Made by a program: the position numbers and the translations under genes | DNA from: Podospora pseudoanserina | Lineage: Eukaryota; Ascomycota; Sordariomycetes; Sordariales; Podosporaceae | Direction: 5' to 3' | NCBI RefSeq assembly: GCF_035222485.1 | Contig: NC_085925.1 | Span: 3,286,001-3,350,000 of the forward strand | DNA length: 64,000 nt | Notes under the pieces: model-generated | What the model saw: the letters and a program-made list of their open reading frames with translations, nothing else | Told to the model about the DNA's origin: nothing | Database searches by the model: none | Shown here: in pieces, positions 46,401-57,370 of the stretch | Layout of the letters: the number at the start of each line of letters is the position of its first letter | Position numbering within the stretch: position 1 is the stretch's first letter

Positions 46401-48119
46401 TTGCATGTGCCATCGGCGTTGGGTGGCGGCCCTGGGGGAGGAACCCTGCCGTAATTACAGCAAAAGGGTTCGCCTATCTTCAGACCGTTGTCGTCCTGGC
46501 AGTTGAGCTGGGGGTTGTACTCGACGAACTTGGCGATGGAAATGGTGCAACGTTTGTCGGCAATTTGGAGACAGGTATTGCCAGCCATCACAGTCTTGGA
46601 GTTGGAGCACTCGTTCTCGGGGGGGACTCGGCCCGCGTTGCAGCAGAACGTGGTTCCGACTTTGAGGTTGTTGCAGTCGAGGTGAGGGTTGCGAGATTTG
46701 AAGGTGGAGAGGGAAACGGTACAGCGCTTGTCGGCCATGTATTCGCATGTCTGGTCTGCCTGGACAGTTTTCCAGTTGGTACAGTAAGGATCAGGAGCGG
46801 GTACGAGGGGAGCGGGAGGTGGCGTGGCCCCCTCTGTGCAACAAACATTCTGGCCAACCCACAGGTTCTTGCAGTCGATGCCAGGGTTGTAGGAGAGGAA
46901 TCGATCCAGGGAAATGGTGCAGCGCTTGTCGGCAATCGTCTCGCAGGTGTTGCCGGCAACCACCTGCTTCACGTTGGAACAGTACTCCTGTCGGCCGGCG
47001 AGCCCGCGAAACATGGAGCCACTGTCACGCGCGCGGTGCATACGGTTCTGTGCGGTGAAGTTCGACGAGGAAGCGGTTGTGTGGTTCGAGGAAGAAGAAG
47101 CAGCGGAAGGGGTTGATTGGGCAGGCACGAGCAGTTTGATAGGCTCGCCCACCGCCTGGCTGGATGAACCCGCGGCGAGGCAGGAACCCTCGCTCCATGC
47201 GCGGATAGCCTGCTGAACCTTCGAGGCTGCGTCATTCCCCGCATGGACAACTACACCGACAACATAGTCGGCACTGTACCCGGACTCGCACACCTCACCA
47301 ATGAGGTTATCCGAGAACCCCTCCTTTTCCGCCCGAGCAAGCAGGCGGTCAAGGGCATCTCCAGCAAGGCCCTGGCGGTGGGCCTGGGCGCCCACATACA
47401 GGCCGACGACGACAGTCCCAGAGTGGGCGAAGGCGACCTTGTTCTTGCCACACGAGGGCACAATGCTTTCCAGGTGGTTGGAAATTTGCTGTATTGAAGA
47501 CACAACCCCGGCTGCGGCCTTGTCCGGCGCCTTTTGCCCGCCCGTCAACGCCAGACGAAGTGACGTTGAAGTCTCAACTTGGAAGACTGGTGCGCATTCA
47601 CCGTCGTTGTCAAGAGATCTCTTCGACCCTCGGCCCGCCCCAGTAAGATCAGCCGTGCTAGAATCAGGGGTCAGTTGTATTCTGTCGTCCACAACACAAG
47701 GGAGGACGGGAGCTAACTTACCAGACACGCAACCCAACTGGTGTCATGTCTGTCTTGATCTCAGAGAATACAGGCATCTCAAACAGCACAGTCTTTTCAC
47801 ACTTGGCCATGCGCGCAACGTGTGGGTACACGTCCCACTTGAGAGAGTCGCTCCCAACGCTACTGCATGCCACAGGGCATCGATTGATGAGCTCAGTGGG
47901 AATGCGTTGTGCTGCTTCCAACCACTGTTGTTGGAGCTTTTCAACTGTCTTGGGGTCAGACAGGTCTGGCTGTGGTCGCGCTGCTGCATCGACGACCGGA
48001 AAGCTCTCAGAGTCCATGGGGAGCCCAGAAATCTCAAAGTGCTGAGGTATTTCAAATCCTTGGGCGACCACCATCGGCACCTTGACGCCCAAAAGGGCAA
48101 GGGCCACAGGTAACAACAT
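43488..48119 (-). CDS. killer-toxin-like LysM/CBM18/GH18 chitinase, 1,506 aa
   Basis: Exons 48119-47722, 47657-45235 and 45187-43488 join in phase over introns of 64 and 47 bp. A signal peptide (MLLPVALALLGVKVPMVVAQG) is followed by about 330 residues without a known domain. From about 355 to 690 come five LysM units, three very similar (CETIADKRCTISLDRF, CEYMADKRCTVSLSTF, CLQIADKRCTISIAKF), each ending in a CC or C pair. A CBM18 finger (CPLNVCCNHWGQCGMTHEFC) precedes GH18 (about 750-1090), whose site DGVDLDWEYPG is complete. The C-terminal 400 residues hold a hydrophobic region (IIMWVLSAILFILPGAGQAL). This is the subgroup C chitinase layout, similar to the alpha/beta chain of yeast zymocin. 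It should bind and cut chitin outside the cell. Confidence 0.9.
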
Positions 48120-49039
48120 GATTGCTCCCAGCAAAAAAAAACAAAAGTAAAAGAGTGACAAAATGACTGACAAAAAGAATGACAATAGGTATCTGGCCCA
48201 GTCCTGTTTGAACAAGTACCGACAGAGACCTACAGTTGGCGAAGCTTCACGACACGGGCACCGCCCAATATATCCATGGTTCTGAACCACCTGTTGAACT
48301 TTTGCCATGGCTGGTCTTGATGCCGCATGTCAAGCTTTGCTCATGGATGCCAAGGTTTAATCACAATGCCAATTTTCCGAATCCACGATGTAACTGTACG
48401 TCAGCCCTAGAAAAGTCTAAGCATCGCACTAATCTTTGTTGAAGGATGCCTATTGCCACCTTCTTTGCAGCATTCGATCTACCAGGACCTCTTCGGGCAT
48501 TGACGTAGTGGGCGCTCCGGGGTCTTGCTTCAGGGGCTCACAGGTCCATAGCAAAACCCCGACGGCATTTATAATCGTCGGAGTTTTGCGTGGTCTGGAA
48601 CTCTTTAATTCCCAAAGACTGACAAAATATTACCCCATCTCGTTCCACATCCAGTGCTTTTGCTGCTGGCTAAATCGCTACCGAGGAGGTCAAATATCGG
48701 ATGTCTAGATCAAGATGAGGCTGGACTGTTTTGCATCCTCGGCCGAATCAAGATTCCCGGAAGTTGGAACTAACCGCGGACCAATGCGACACTGCGTTAC
48801 CCATCACACTCACCAAATATAGATGCAGTTTTCGAACTGTGATCCACTCTGACGGATGTGCCTGCGAGACGCTCTTGAAAGGGCTCTGTCTCGCTCATCC
48901 CTTTCCTTCTCTGTTCCGTTGACACCATCGCCCCCTTTGGTGCCGCTGCCTTCATTGTCATTCGTTTTCCAGGTTCTTTGAACCATCGCCACTCACTTCA
49001 CTTTCGTTTTTCTTTCTCATCACCTTTGCTACAGGCGCC
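48120..49039. promoter_or_regulatory. shared divergent upstream region, chitinase and secreted partner
   Basis: The starts at 48119 (minus) and 49040 (plus) face away across 920 bases without another gene. C/T-rich stretches lie just before both starts. Shared control is inferred from position only. Confidence 0.45.
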
Positions 49040-50112
49040 ATGCGGTCCCGCCTGTCTTTTCCCCCATGGCTCCTGCTACTAGCCTTTCTGGTCTGCCAGG
49101 CCATGGCGGGGCCAGAGTCAAAGTACGCTCACGCTGCTGAGCGTGTCTTTGCCTACATGTTGTACCGTTTAGAAGAACTTTCACGGCCCCCTGGTTTTGA
49201 TCCTACCCGGTACAGCATTGCCAAAGATTGTGCAGTAGGAAAGGGCAGGCCTTGCAACTTGGACGAGGTAAGGATATTCCAGTGTCCTGCAGTGTCTTTT
49301 ATTCGCCCTACCTAACTTTGGAACCCTGCCAGTTCATCACTTTCATCTCTGGAGGCAAGAACGATGGCAAACCCGCCCTGTCGAACCATCTTCCCAAAGA
49401 CCTTCCAACCAACTGGTACACAGACAAAAGCAAGATAGAAGATGTCATCAAAGCATATGCCCAAGCTCCAGATATGGACGGCAGCGTCAACGAACTACTC
49501 TCATCAGAGAAGATTTTGCAGTATTACGACCGGAAAACCAATCAGATGAAGGGTTCTGGCTACGTCGGCTTGTATCAGATCAATTACGACAAATTCATCT
49601 CGGAAGTGCAAACGCGGGTCCAGAATATACCGGCTAACCATCCGCAAAAAATCGAGGCAAACCTCATCGGCCCGAATCTCATGCCTCTCATGGAAGACAT
49701 CATCAAGCTGCGCAAGGCATACAAGCTCAACAAGATGGAGGAAGAGATGAGAAAGTTGTTCCCGAAGGATAGGAACGACATGGTTTACAGGATGGATAGC
49801 AAAGGACAGGCGATCAAGCCCCAGCTGGAACCGATCGAGTGGCATTACCACACCGGCACAAGCTTCGCAGGGAAGACCTTCAAAGCTTTGGACTTTGAGA
49901 AAACACAGAATGATCCGAACAATAAGACGACTTGGGAGCACTTCCAGACCAAAATTGACCTCCTCATGGAGCGAGTGCACAAGGGCACAGCCGGGGATGA
50001 TCGCAATCTCTCCAAAGAGATGAAAGCGCTGAAAACCCACCAGCCTGTTATTGACGCCATGAGCTTCCTTTACACCAGACGCACTGGGAAAGCGCCCACG
50101 AACCTGTGTTGA
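49040..50112 (+). CDS. secreted protein of unknown function paired with the chitinase, 335 aa
   Basis: Exon 1 (49040-49267) starts with MRSRLSFPPWLLLLAFLVCQAMA, a clear signal peptide, and contains two Cys (KDCAVGKGRPCNL). A 65 bp intron (49268-49332, GTAAGG..TGCCAG) joins in phase 0 to exon 2, FITFISGGKNDGKPALSN. The rest is hydrophilic and mixed helical (IEDVIKAYAQAPDM; NLMPLMEDIIKLRKAY; EWHYHTGTSFAGKTFKALDF) and ends in PTNLC, with few Cys. No domain recognised. Its divergent position beside a killer-toxin-like chitinase suggests it could be a co-secreted partner. The coding sequence is intact. Confidence 0.78.
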
Positions 50113-50871
50113 GATTGGATATGGTGGAAGGCGATGGTGTGATTTGATGGGGTCAATGTTTTTGGCTTTTTGAATAATGGAGAGTTTATCAGATACCTGG
50201 GTAGTTAGAGTAATGTCTTTGGGGGTAACGATTCAATGGGAGAACTTTTGTCTTTTCTGATTTCCTTTCTGTAAACGAGGCCTCAGTAGCCGTGAAATTG
50301 CCTGGCTGAGAGGGCTGAATATAGGTCCGTCTTCTTCCTGAGACCCTTTAACACCCGTGAAACTGTGAGACTATATCTTGAACCTAGAATAGGTTCGAGG
50401 CCTACCGGCGCCGACCTGTGGGGATACGGGGGATAGTGCAGCGGTTACAAAACCCATCTATCAATACATCCATGACCTTGCCTACTATTCAGCACCGACA
50501 GCGTCTGCCTGCTACCTTCACAGCGCTGTCTCACCACTTGTCAGTGAGTGCATGCATGATAAATACGCGCTTTGATGCACAGCCACATCAGTCCTTTCGA
50601 CCATCTCATTCATCATCGTCCTGTGGGTAATGACCCACTTATTGTCACTGCATAAAAATAAAACATATCCCAACGTACAAATCAATTAAATCAGAGCAAA
50701 AAAAAAACTCCAGGTCCAAACAAAGCTAAGCCAGTAGCTACCAAAAAAAAAAAAAAAAAAAAAAACCAATCATAATATCCCACTTTATACCTTACGACCA
50801 GAAGAACCCGCTCTCTGTTACCAGCTCCTGCCTGAATCCTACTTACCTACCTTGTGTACCTATCAGACCCT
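50113..50871. other. intergenic with A-run
   Basis: No gene seen. A pure A-run of 23 bases lies at 50743-50765, with a shorter one near 50698-50707. Confidence 0.5.
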
Positions 50872-52240
50872 TTACTTTGAAGTGGAAGGGGCAGTATTGA
50901 ATGTCTTTGACGACGAAACTGCCGCCTTCAGCGATCCCAATTTGGAGGTGGAGGTGCTGGAGGTCTTGGTCTCAGTCTTTGATGCTTGCTTCAGCGGTGT
51001 CTTGCCGGTTGTGGCACCGCCGACTGTTTTGGATGGAGAGCCTGAAGCTGTTGCTGGTGGTGGCCTTTGGGCGTTGAGGCTGGAGGGTGGTCTTTCGCCT
51101 AGGGGCTGCCTGTGGTTCTTGCTCAACGGGTTGGTGGGTGTGATACCGGAAGGAGTAGTCGGTCTCTGGAGGGGCTTGCCTGGCTGTGCATTCTGCTTGG
51201 AAGCGGAGGCAAGGACAGGTCTTAAGGTGGTGGGTGCCGCTGAGGGTCTAGCGGTGGATACAGAAGAGTTGACAGGTCTCTGCCCAGGTGTCTCGGGGCG
51301 GGATGACTTGACACCCTGCTTTGCGCCCGCAGTCTTGTTTGAGGCATCGTTCATTCCCTGGACCTGGCTCCAGTCAACATCGCCGAAGTCGTCACTGCCG
51401 TAGTCAGAGGAGCCGCCTTTATCGCTGCCTCCTCTTTGCCACCGCTTCCACCGCCGTTATCCTTTGAACCGCTCCCACTCGCACCGCCACCATTACCGCC
51501 CCCTGACTTATCCCCCACCTCATCTCCTCCACCTACACCTTGCACACCCTCAGAATGCGGCTTGATCCAGATGCCACCAGGTGTCACACACACCTTTTGG
51601 CAGCAGGGTATCTTGGTGCTCCAAGTATTGCACAACTCCTGAATTCCGAGGGTCTTGTTGGGTCTGTCCCCGTACACAAGCAGTCGGATGAAGCTGTTGT
51701 TCTTGCCCGAGAGGAACGTGCCGTCCCCCACGTAGTCGGCGCGCAGTTTGGGGGTCTTCAAGTCCATCTCTAACAGCGCCCAGGCTCCGTCCTTTGCGTC
51801 GAGTCGCTGCGGGCCCTTGCCAATAGGAGCACTTCCGTCCTCGGGCTTGGTCTTGAACCTAGAGGCAACACCCCACTAAGTTTGGCAACCTGGTGGCATT
51901 AGACTGGTCCATGAGGTAGGGGTGAAGGCCGCCCTTGGGGCGTGTGCCCCTTGGGATTATGCACTGATATATCTCTTGAGCGCAGGGTGATACAAGGTTG
52001 CAACTATGAGGGTGTTATTGGCACCTGAATAAGCCTTTTTCCCTGGATAAGCCGAATTGAGCCAATCAAATGCTTCCTTGCCCTCCCTTTTAAGCTCAGC
52101 GTTTGTCGGGTCCGCGGGCCCAGTCCATGTTTTGGTTCTATATCATGTGGCGCTGGAAAGGTCTGCGTCAGCGATTTCATATCCTTTGCCCTGTTTTCCC
52201 CAGAGCTGCAGCACGGCAGGTCCGGCATTAGTCAGAGGGG
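50872..52240 (-). pseudogene. unrecognised gene with Gly-rich and Ser/Pro-rich tail, frame broken
   Basis: Pieces in order: GPAVLQLWGKQGKGYEIADADLSSA, then YRTKTWTGPADPTNAELKREGKEAFDWLNSAYPGKKAYSGANNTLIVATLYHPALKRYISA near 52120-51960, PRGTRPKGGLHPYLMDQ, then after a likely acceptor FKTKPEDGSAPIGKGPQRLDAKDGAWALLEMDLKTPKLRADYVGDG, NNSFIRLLVYGDRPNKTLGIQELCNTW, CCQKVCVTPGGIWIKP, a Gly/Ser run, and in another frame SSDYGSDDFGDVDWSQVQG joined to a 160-residue basic Ser/Pro tail ending at 50872. One base too few in an AAAG stretch near 51422 and one TGA near 52145 break it, unless hidden introns exist. The middle recalls secreted fungal orphans, but I cannot name it. Confidence 0.45.
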
Positions 52241-52624
52241 GGGGGGATCGCTGTCTTCTCCAAATTTTGGATCAGACGTAGGTATGGAAGAAAAGGAACG
52301 GGGTAGTCTCGGCCAGCGAGTTCAAAAACACAAGAAATGAGCGTCTAAAAGGAGAGAGTAGGTAGCGATAGACAATGTTTCGACCAGCGAAACTAGAGAA
52401 TCAAAAAAACAGGTGGATGTTGCCAAAGAGGAAGGCCTTCACCGTGGTGCTGACCATGGCTTGGGAAGCCAACAGCCAAGTGAAAGTCAAACATGCAGAA
52501 ACAACACCATATGGTTAGACTTAGACATGATCCAACCAAGGGGCAACCGCTTTGCTTACGGTGTTCGTTTGGTCTGGCCATTCCGCCTGAATATCAGGGT
52601 TTGACCCGTTCTAACAAAAGTTCT

Positions 52625-53041
52625 TCATACAGACTCTCCCTCTCGCCGCTTCCTTAATCTTGCTCCGATTTGCCATCTGCTCCTACGTCTGCCGTGGACC
52701 CTGTAGTATCTGCTGTTTCCGCTGTTTCTGCTGCTCCTGCGGCTTTCAAACGGCACGTCCGCCATATGTACGCCACTGCCGACTTCCACGATTCGGTCTA
52801 CCGCTTCATCGTCTGCCCCTTCTGCTCCGCGTGGAACGGCTTCTCGTTCGAATCGCCTCCCGCCTCGCGGCTGTGCAATCCCGGCCAACCACTCACGGTC
52901 GAACCCCCGTAAATGCCGGGGCCAACCGGTGCGTCGGATCCACATGTTGGCGGAAAACCGTGACTGCTCGCCGATGACCGCCGCCGCCTTCCGGTCGTTC
53001 TCCTTCACGGTCTCAGCCAACGCTTTGAAATGGTTTAACAC
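52625..53041 (-). mobile_element. fragment of a mobile-element-linked fungal ORF
   Basis: The frame MLNHFKALAETVKENDRKAAAVIGEQSRFSANMWIRRTGWPRHLRGFDREWLAGIAQ is familiar from multicopy fungal ORFs linked to helicase-bearing or subtelomeric elements. Only about 60 residues match; the rest of the frame is low-complexity. It ends directly at the edge of an AT-rich island. Confidence 0.4.
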
Positions 53042-53079
53042 TTAGTCTGCCAGGTCCAGCTAGTTCTCGTCTGCACTAG

Positions 53080-54140
53080 CTTAGACAGTTGATGTTGATA
53101 CTTGCGTTTATAATTATTGATACATTAATATATATATTAATATACCTTAATCTAATCATCTTGTATATTTTAATCTTTTTTGTTAAATTTACGGTTAATG
53201 ATTATTACTTAACGTTATATATCTACCCTTATTAAGTTATAAAATAACTTTATTAAGCTAAACTTCTGTTTTTTTATAAAAAGTTTAATCATTAAAAAAA
53301 ACTTCATATATATAATAAAACTTTGTCACGGTTCTGGAAGACAGTGGGGCCACGAAGGACCAATCAAGACTGGACCGCGCCGTCGAGCGGGGCTCACGGT
53401 CCAGAAGGGCAACGGACCAATAAGATGGGGACCGGGGACCGCGGTGGGGCTCACGGTCCACGGTCCGGCATCGGCCAATCAGGAGCGGACCGAGGACCGT
53501 CTGTAAGTCAACGGTCCACGGTCCACGGGTCTATATATACGGAGGAACTGGCCGGCGTAGATAGACAGTTCTGTAGTATGCAATACAAGTCACAATCGTT
53601 GGTATTCAGACTATTGTGATAGAGACAAGCCGTTGTTGTACACTATTTAGCTGTACCGGACCAGGATTGTTCAGAAGTGCCTTCAACCAGTGTCCCTTTC
53701 AGAGGTTCTGGATAGGGGTTCGTCACAAACTTAGATTTAAAAGTAAATAATATTATTTATAGTTTAAAGTTATATCTTTAACATTATTTCGGGGTTTAAT
53801 TATGTAGTACTATATAAATTTAAAAGAGTAAAGTTTTTATTTATATTAAAATTAGAAAGTATTTATTACTTTAATAAAAGTGGCGGTTTTTTATATTATC
53901 TATATTAACACGAAAAGATTTATTTAATTTAAACTAACCTAAAACTTAAGTTGAATAAAAATATTAATTCCGTATTTTAACTTATTATGCTTAATGTTAC
54001 TTTAAATACAATATTTAATAATATAACCAATATTATATTTTAGTAACTTTATTAAAATTCCTTTATAGTATAAATAATATTTATTATAAGAAATATACAT
54101 TTTAAAAGTAACTTTACTATAATTTACCTTTAGACTAGTT
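53080..54140. repeat. AT-rich island, RIP-like
   Basis: Apart from the LTR inside it, this stretch is nearly all A and T with many TA steps and TTTAA/TTATA words, very unlike the flanks. No frame of note. Most likely an old repeat altered by RIP. Confidence 0.75.
53324..53727 (+). mobile_element. solo LTR with 5 bp target duplication
   Basis: The element starts TGTCACGG and ends TTCGTCACA, 404 bases, flanked on both sides by AACTT (53319-53323 and 53728-53732). It holds three similar CCAAT-containing blocks, a TATATATA-type box near 53532 and a T/A-rich end, as in an LTR promoter. No internal part of a retroelement is near, so it is a solo LTR left by recombination. Superfamily not certain. 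The perfect target duplication and GC-rich body inside AT-rich DNA suggest it is young compared with its surroundings. Orientation is taken from the order of CCAAT and TATA boxes. Confidence 0.8.
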
Positions 54141-54317
54141 TTAAATGGATTTAATCATTACTTACCGTACTCAGGACCTTGCTCATTATACTTGGGGCCT
54201 TGCTCACCATGCTCAGGGCCTACTCAGGCTCTTGTTCCCCCTGCTCAGGAGATCTCCACTTCTGCTCAGGTTAAAGTGGCGACTGTTCAGGTCCCAAAAC
54301 GGAGATGGAAATCGCCC

Positions 54318-54815
54318 ATGTCCAGATTCCGATATTGTTCTGGCTGTGGCAGTATCATCGAACCGCTTTCCTTCCTCGGTCAGCGTAACAATGGTGACAA
54401 TTCCCGCGCCCTCCACCGGTTCTACGTTCACCTGGCATACAACCATTGGAACGATCTCGTGGAGTTGAGTTACAATGACGAGGAGAGCACGGAGCGGTGG
54501 CGCACGTTCAAGGGGCAACAACAGCGCGCAAAGGAAATATACGAGCGTGCGGTGCCGGGGCATAAGGGGTATGAAAGGCAGCAGAGATGTGGTCGTTCTG
54601 AAGAGCCCGGTGTAGTATCGACCGACCGGGACGGTGACGGAGATGATGGCGAGGAAGATGACGAGGATTCTGGTGGCTTCGGCTTCACCCCCGAGATATC
54701 AGAGGAGGTGTTTGAAAAGTCGTTGGAGGATTGGGATAGGGAGTTGAGGGAGGGGAAGGAGCCTCTTATCAGCAATTGGCTGGTGCAGGAAATGATCAAC
54801 GCGACTGAGGGGTGA
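54318..54815 (+). CDS. hypothetical acidic protein with CxxC, about 165 aa
   Basis: ATG 54318 opens MSRFRYCSGCGSIIEPL, a C-x-x-C pair. The middle (ALHRFYVHLAYNHWNDLVELSYNDEESTERW) is helical; an Asp/Glu-rich run (DGDGDDGEEDDEDSGG) precedes a helical end (EEVFEKSLEDWDRELREGKEPLISNWLVQEMIN). The frame is open upstream to about 54192 without ATG, where CTCAGG words repeat, so a further exon may exist. No family known. It borders the AT-rich island. Confidence 0.5.
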   Translation: MSRFRYCSGCGSIIEPLSFLGQRNNGDNSRALHRFYVHLAYNHWNDLVELSYNDEESTERWRTFKGQQQRAKEIYERAVPGHKGYERQQRCGRSEEPGVVSTDRDGDGDDGEEDDEDSGGFGFTPEISEEVFEKSLEDWDRELREGKEPLISNWLVQEMINATEG

Positions 54816-55054
54816 TTTTTTTAAGCAGTGAGGACCATGCAGTATTCTTAAGCACGATAGACGCCAGTTTGAGCTTTCTAGCTTATACAGGAACGGCCTA
54901 GGTCCATTTTGGAAAAAAACATTGTAATATAAGCTTACTAAGGACTGATGAAGAGAAAAGAACAAAACACGTTGATTGGGCACGCGTGAGAAAGCCAACA
55001 CCTCATATATGCCATTGGATCATTGCGCCCATCACGGCTGGTCATGAAGGGACT

Positions 55055-55591
55055 TTAAAGTCCTGAAAGGATGATGGCAACCCTGACGAGGTGCAGAAGT
55101 TCCTTCCTCCAGACGTCATCGAACTCCTCTTGCTTCTTAGCAACCGCCTTTTCGATTTCAATGAAGAACCTGTTCATGTAGAACTGGATTGAGTCCAGAT
55201 ACTCGAGCAAGCACATCCGCGCACACCTTAAAGTCGGCAGCTGCGCGTCCAATTAGTCACGTCAGAGCTGTACTGCGATATGTGAAGGGCTATTCTTACC
55301 GTGGTTTAAACAGAAAGGTATGTCACCAAACTGACAGTAGCTCGTGTACAATATCTCAGCATCATACCACTCTGCGCATGCAACCGTTTGGGCCAGTGCT
55401 TGCTGGTAACTCAGGACCTCGCTTTTCGCATCCGCGTAATGTCGGACTAGCATCCCATCTTTTCTCTTCTCGAGTCGCCACCACGGAACGATGAGTGTAG
55501 ATGCGCCATTTGAATGGCGCAGGAGGACCTTTGAGAGGATGTCTTCCTCTGGTATGAGAGGCGTCGCCCTGGGAGACGAAGTGGGAGTCAT
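55055..55591 (-). CDS. hypothetical protein, two pieces, joint unresolved
   Basis: Piece 1 (ATG 55591 to about 55300) reads MTPTSSPRATPLIPEEDILSKVLL, WWRLEKRKDGMLVRHYADAKSEVL, CQFGDIPFCLNH and meets GTAAGA at 55299. Piece 2 (55240-55055) reads LPTLRCARMCLLEYLDSIQFYMNRFFIEIEKAVAKKQEEFDDVW and stops at 55055, after CGCAG. The intron is convincing (CTAAT before the acceptor), but the phases do not agree: piece 1 ends in phase 1 and piece 2 needs phase 0. Either the annotation needs another splice site or one base has been lost. Unknown family. Confidence 0.4.
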
Positions 55592-56164
55592 TGTGTGTGG
55601 TGGGACGGGGAGAGCAAAACCCACCCGACCGATTGCGTTATTGGTTGTTCTGGGAAGAATTTTCAAAGCGGGAGAATTTATCGCAGCTGAGTTTACTCTG
55701 AAGGCGGTTGTCTTATTTGGTGCCTCAGTAGGTCGTGTCTTCCTCAAAAGGAGCAGAGTACGTTAGATGCAGGGTAGCCTGGTAGCTTTCTTCCAGGACT
55801 GTTGGCCGCTACAAGGCAGCCTTCTGCCAGGCACGTTAGCAATTTCCTACCATCACCATTAACATGAGTTTTAACTGAGAAGAGATTAGCAGCACATCAA
55901 TTACTTATGAAGCGTCTGCCAGGGCTGATCCCTAGAGCCTGGAAGCTGAGGCTTCAAGCCAGGTAATTACCTAGTTCATAGTTTACTTCGAGGAGTGATA
56001 CATGGCAAAAGCCGTCGTCAACACAATGTATCTCATGTCAGGCTAGTCTAGGGAAGGGTTTAATCACTTGACAGGCAACTCGAGCGTGCGATGAAGTCTT
56101 ATGGTACTCTCCACAAAGTCCGACTCATTTTGACCATCAAGAAGCCCATGCTGGATGATAAAGT

Positions 56165-57262
56165 TTAGAGCAACCATAGCGTAGCCCGGTATGACGTGAC
56201 CTGGATGTCCAGATGATTAACATATGATCTGAACTTCGAGAGCAACGTATGATTGCCTTGTAATATGCTCTCTATGAGTTCTTCCGCATCAAAAAGCTTG
56301 AACCACTCCACCTTGTGATCGCATGGCTTAGGTTCAGCCCCACCCGGCAGTTCGAGCTCAAACAAGTACTCAACCTGTGGCTGAACAAGACCAACCTCGC
56401 CGATAGCAAGGGCATTGTGCAGATGCATATACGTCACAGTTCCGCATGACTTGGTTCTGGAGCGCACAAGATCTTCAGGAAGGGTCGCTTCCTCTCCCGC
56501 TTCAAGGATCGCCACTTCTAGAGGCAGTTGGCCATCGGGTAAAGTCGAGCTAGCTACAGTATTGTCGAGGTGGCCGGGATAGAATGCAGTGGACTGTGAG
56601 CGTTTCTGCACCCACAGCTTGATATGACCGTCGTCACTGCGAGTGAAGGCTGTCCGGTGAATCCCATACGAGACGAGACCGAGAAGGGGTGCGGCAGCAC
56701 GATCGACCTTGAAGGGAAGCTCGCCACTGGATCCATAGATGTGCTTCAACTCGTTGCGCCAGCGTGACAGAATGGCAAGTATCTTCTCGTCGCAGAATTT
56801 GTGCAGAGTCTTCTCGACAATGGCTGCCCTCGATGCGGCGTCGGTGCCATCGACAAGCGCTAAGGTCCTTGGTCTGCTGGGCTCGTCGAGCTTCCGACGT
56901 TGGAGACCACGAAAGGCATGAGACAACCGAGGGGATGACAAGCCTAACAGTTTGATCAGCCGGCGGAATGACAAGATGGTAAAACCTATCGATGGAATCG
57001 ATATACACCTGGAGACCCCACTGCAGAATGGGGAAACTGGCAACCGATTAAGATGTTAGCTAGGTCCATATTTCTCGGAAGCAAACACGCACTTGTCACG
57101 GGCATTGACAACGTCCAAAGATGTTTTGTACTCTTTCGAAGTGGGAGCGGTTGGCATGATTGCTCTTGTTACTAAAGAGTATGAGCGAGATAAGAAACGA
57201 TGGGAGCCAGTGGCAAGACAGGCAGGTTGAACTTTGAGCAATCCGAGATAGCACCTTGACAT
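56165..57262 (-). pseudogene. Nudix hydrolase, thiamine-pyrophosphokinase-related type, frameshifted
   Basis: ATG 57262 gives a possible mitochondrial presequence (MSRCYLGLLKVQPACLATGSHRFLSRSYSLV) and MPTAPTSKEYKTSLDVVNARDKC, then a GTGTTT..GCCAG intron near 57085-57036. The next parts need frame changes: FYHLVIPPADQTVRLVIPSVVSCLSW in one frame, then from about 56905 RTLALVDGTDAASRAAIVEKTLHKF in another, running whole to 56165. That part carries SYGIHRTAFTRSDDGHIKLWVQKRS, YPGHLDNTVA, and the Nudix box end EVAILEAGEEATLPE, and PQVEYLFELELPGG. This is the DUF4743/Nudix family (yeast YJR142W-like), which acts on damaged thiamine diphosphate in characterised members. Two frame breaks at least. 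It neighbours the B6 genes. Confidence 0.65.
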
Positions 57263-57370
57263 TTGGAGAGAGCGACAGCACGGGAAGATCTACAGGAGAA
57301 GGTGCAGAACCAAAAACGGAGCAAGGAGACCCGACAGTCTGCTGGCGAAGGGAACCAACCACCTGTCTCG

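Noticed and set aside
50390-50410. B-box-like GGTTCGAGGCC
   Set aside because: No A box or cloverleaf around it.
50743-50765. Poly-A run as a LINE or SINE tail
   Set aside because: No element body upstream and no target duplication seen.
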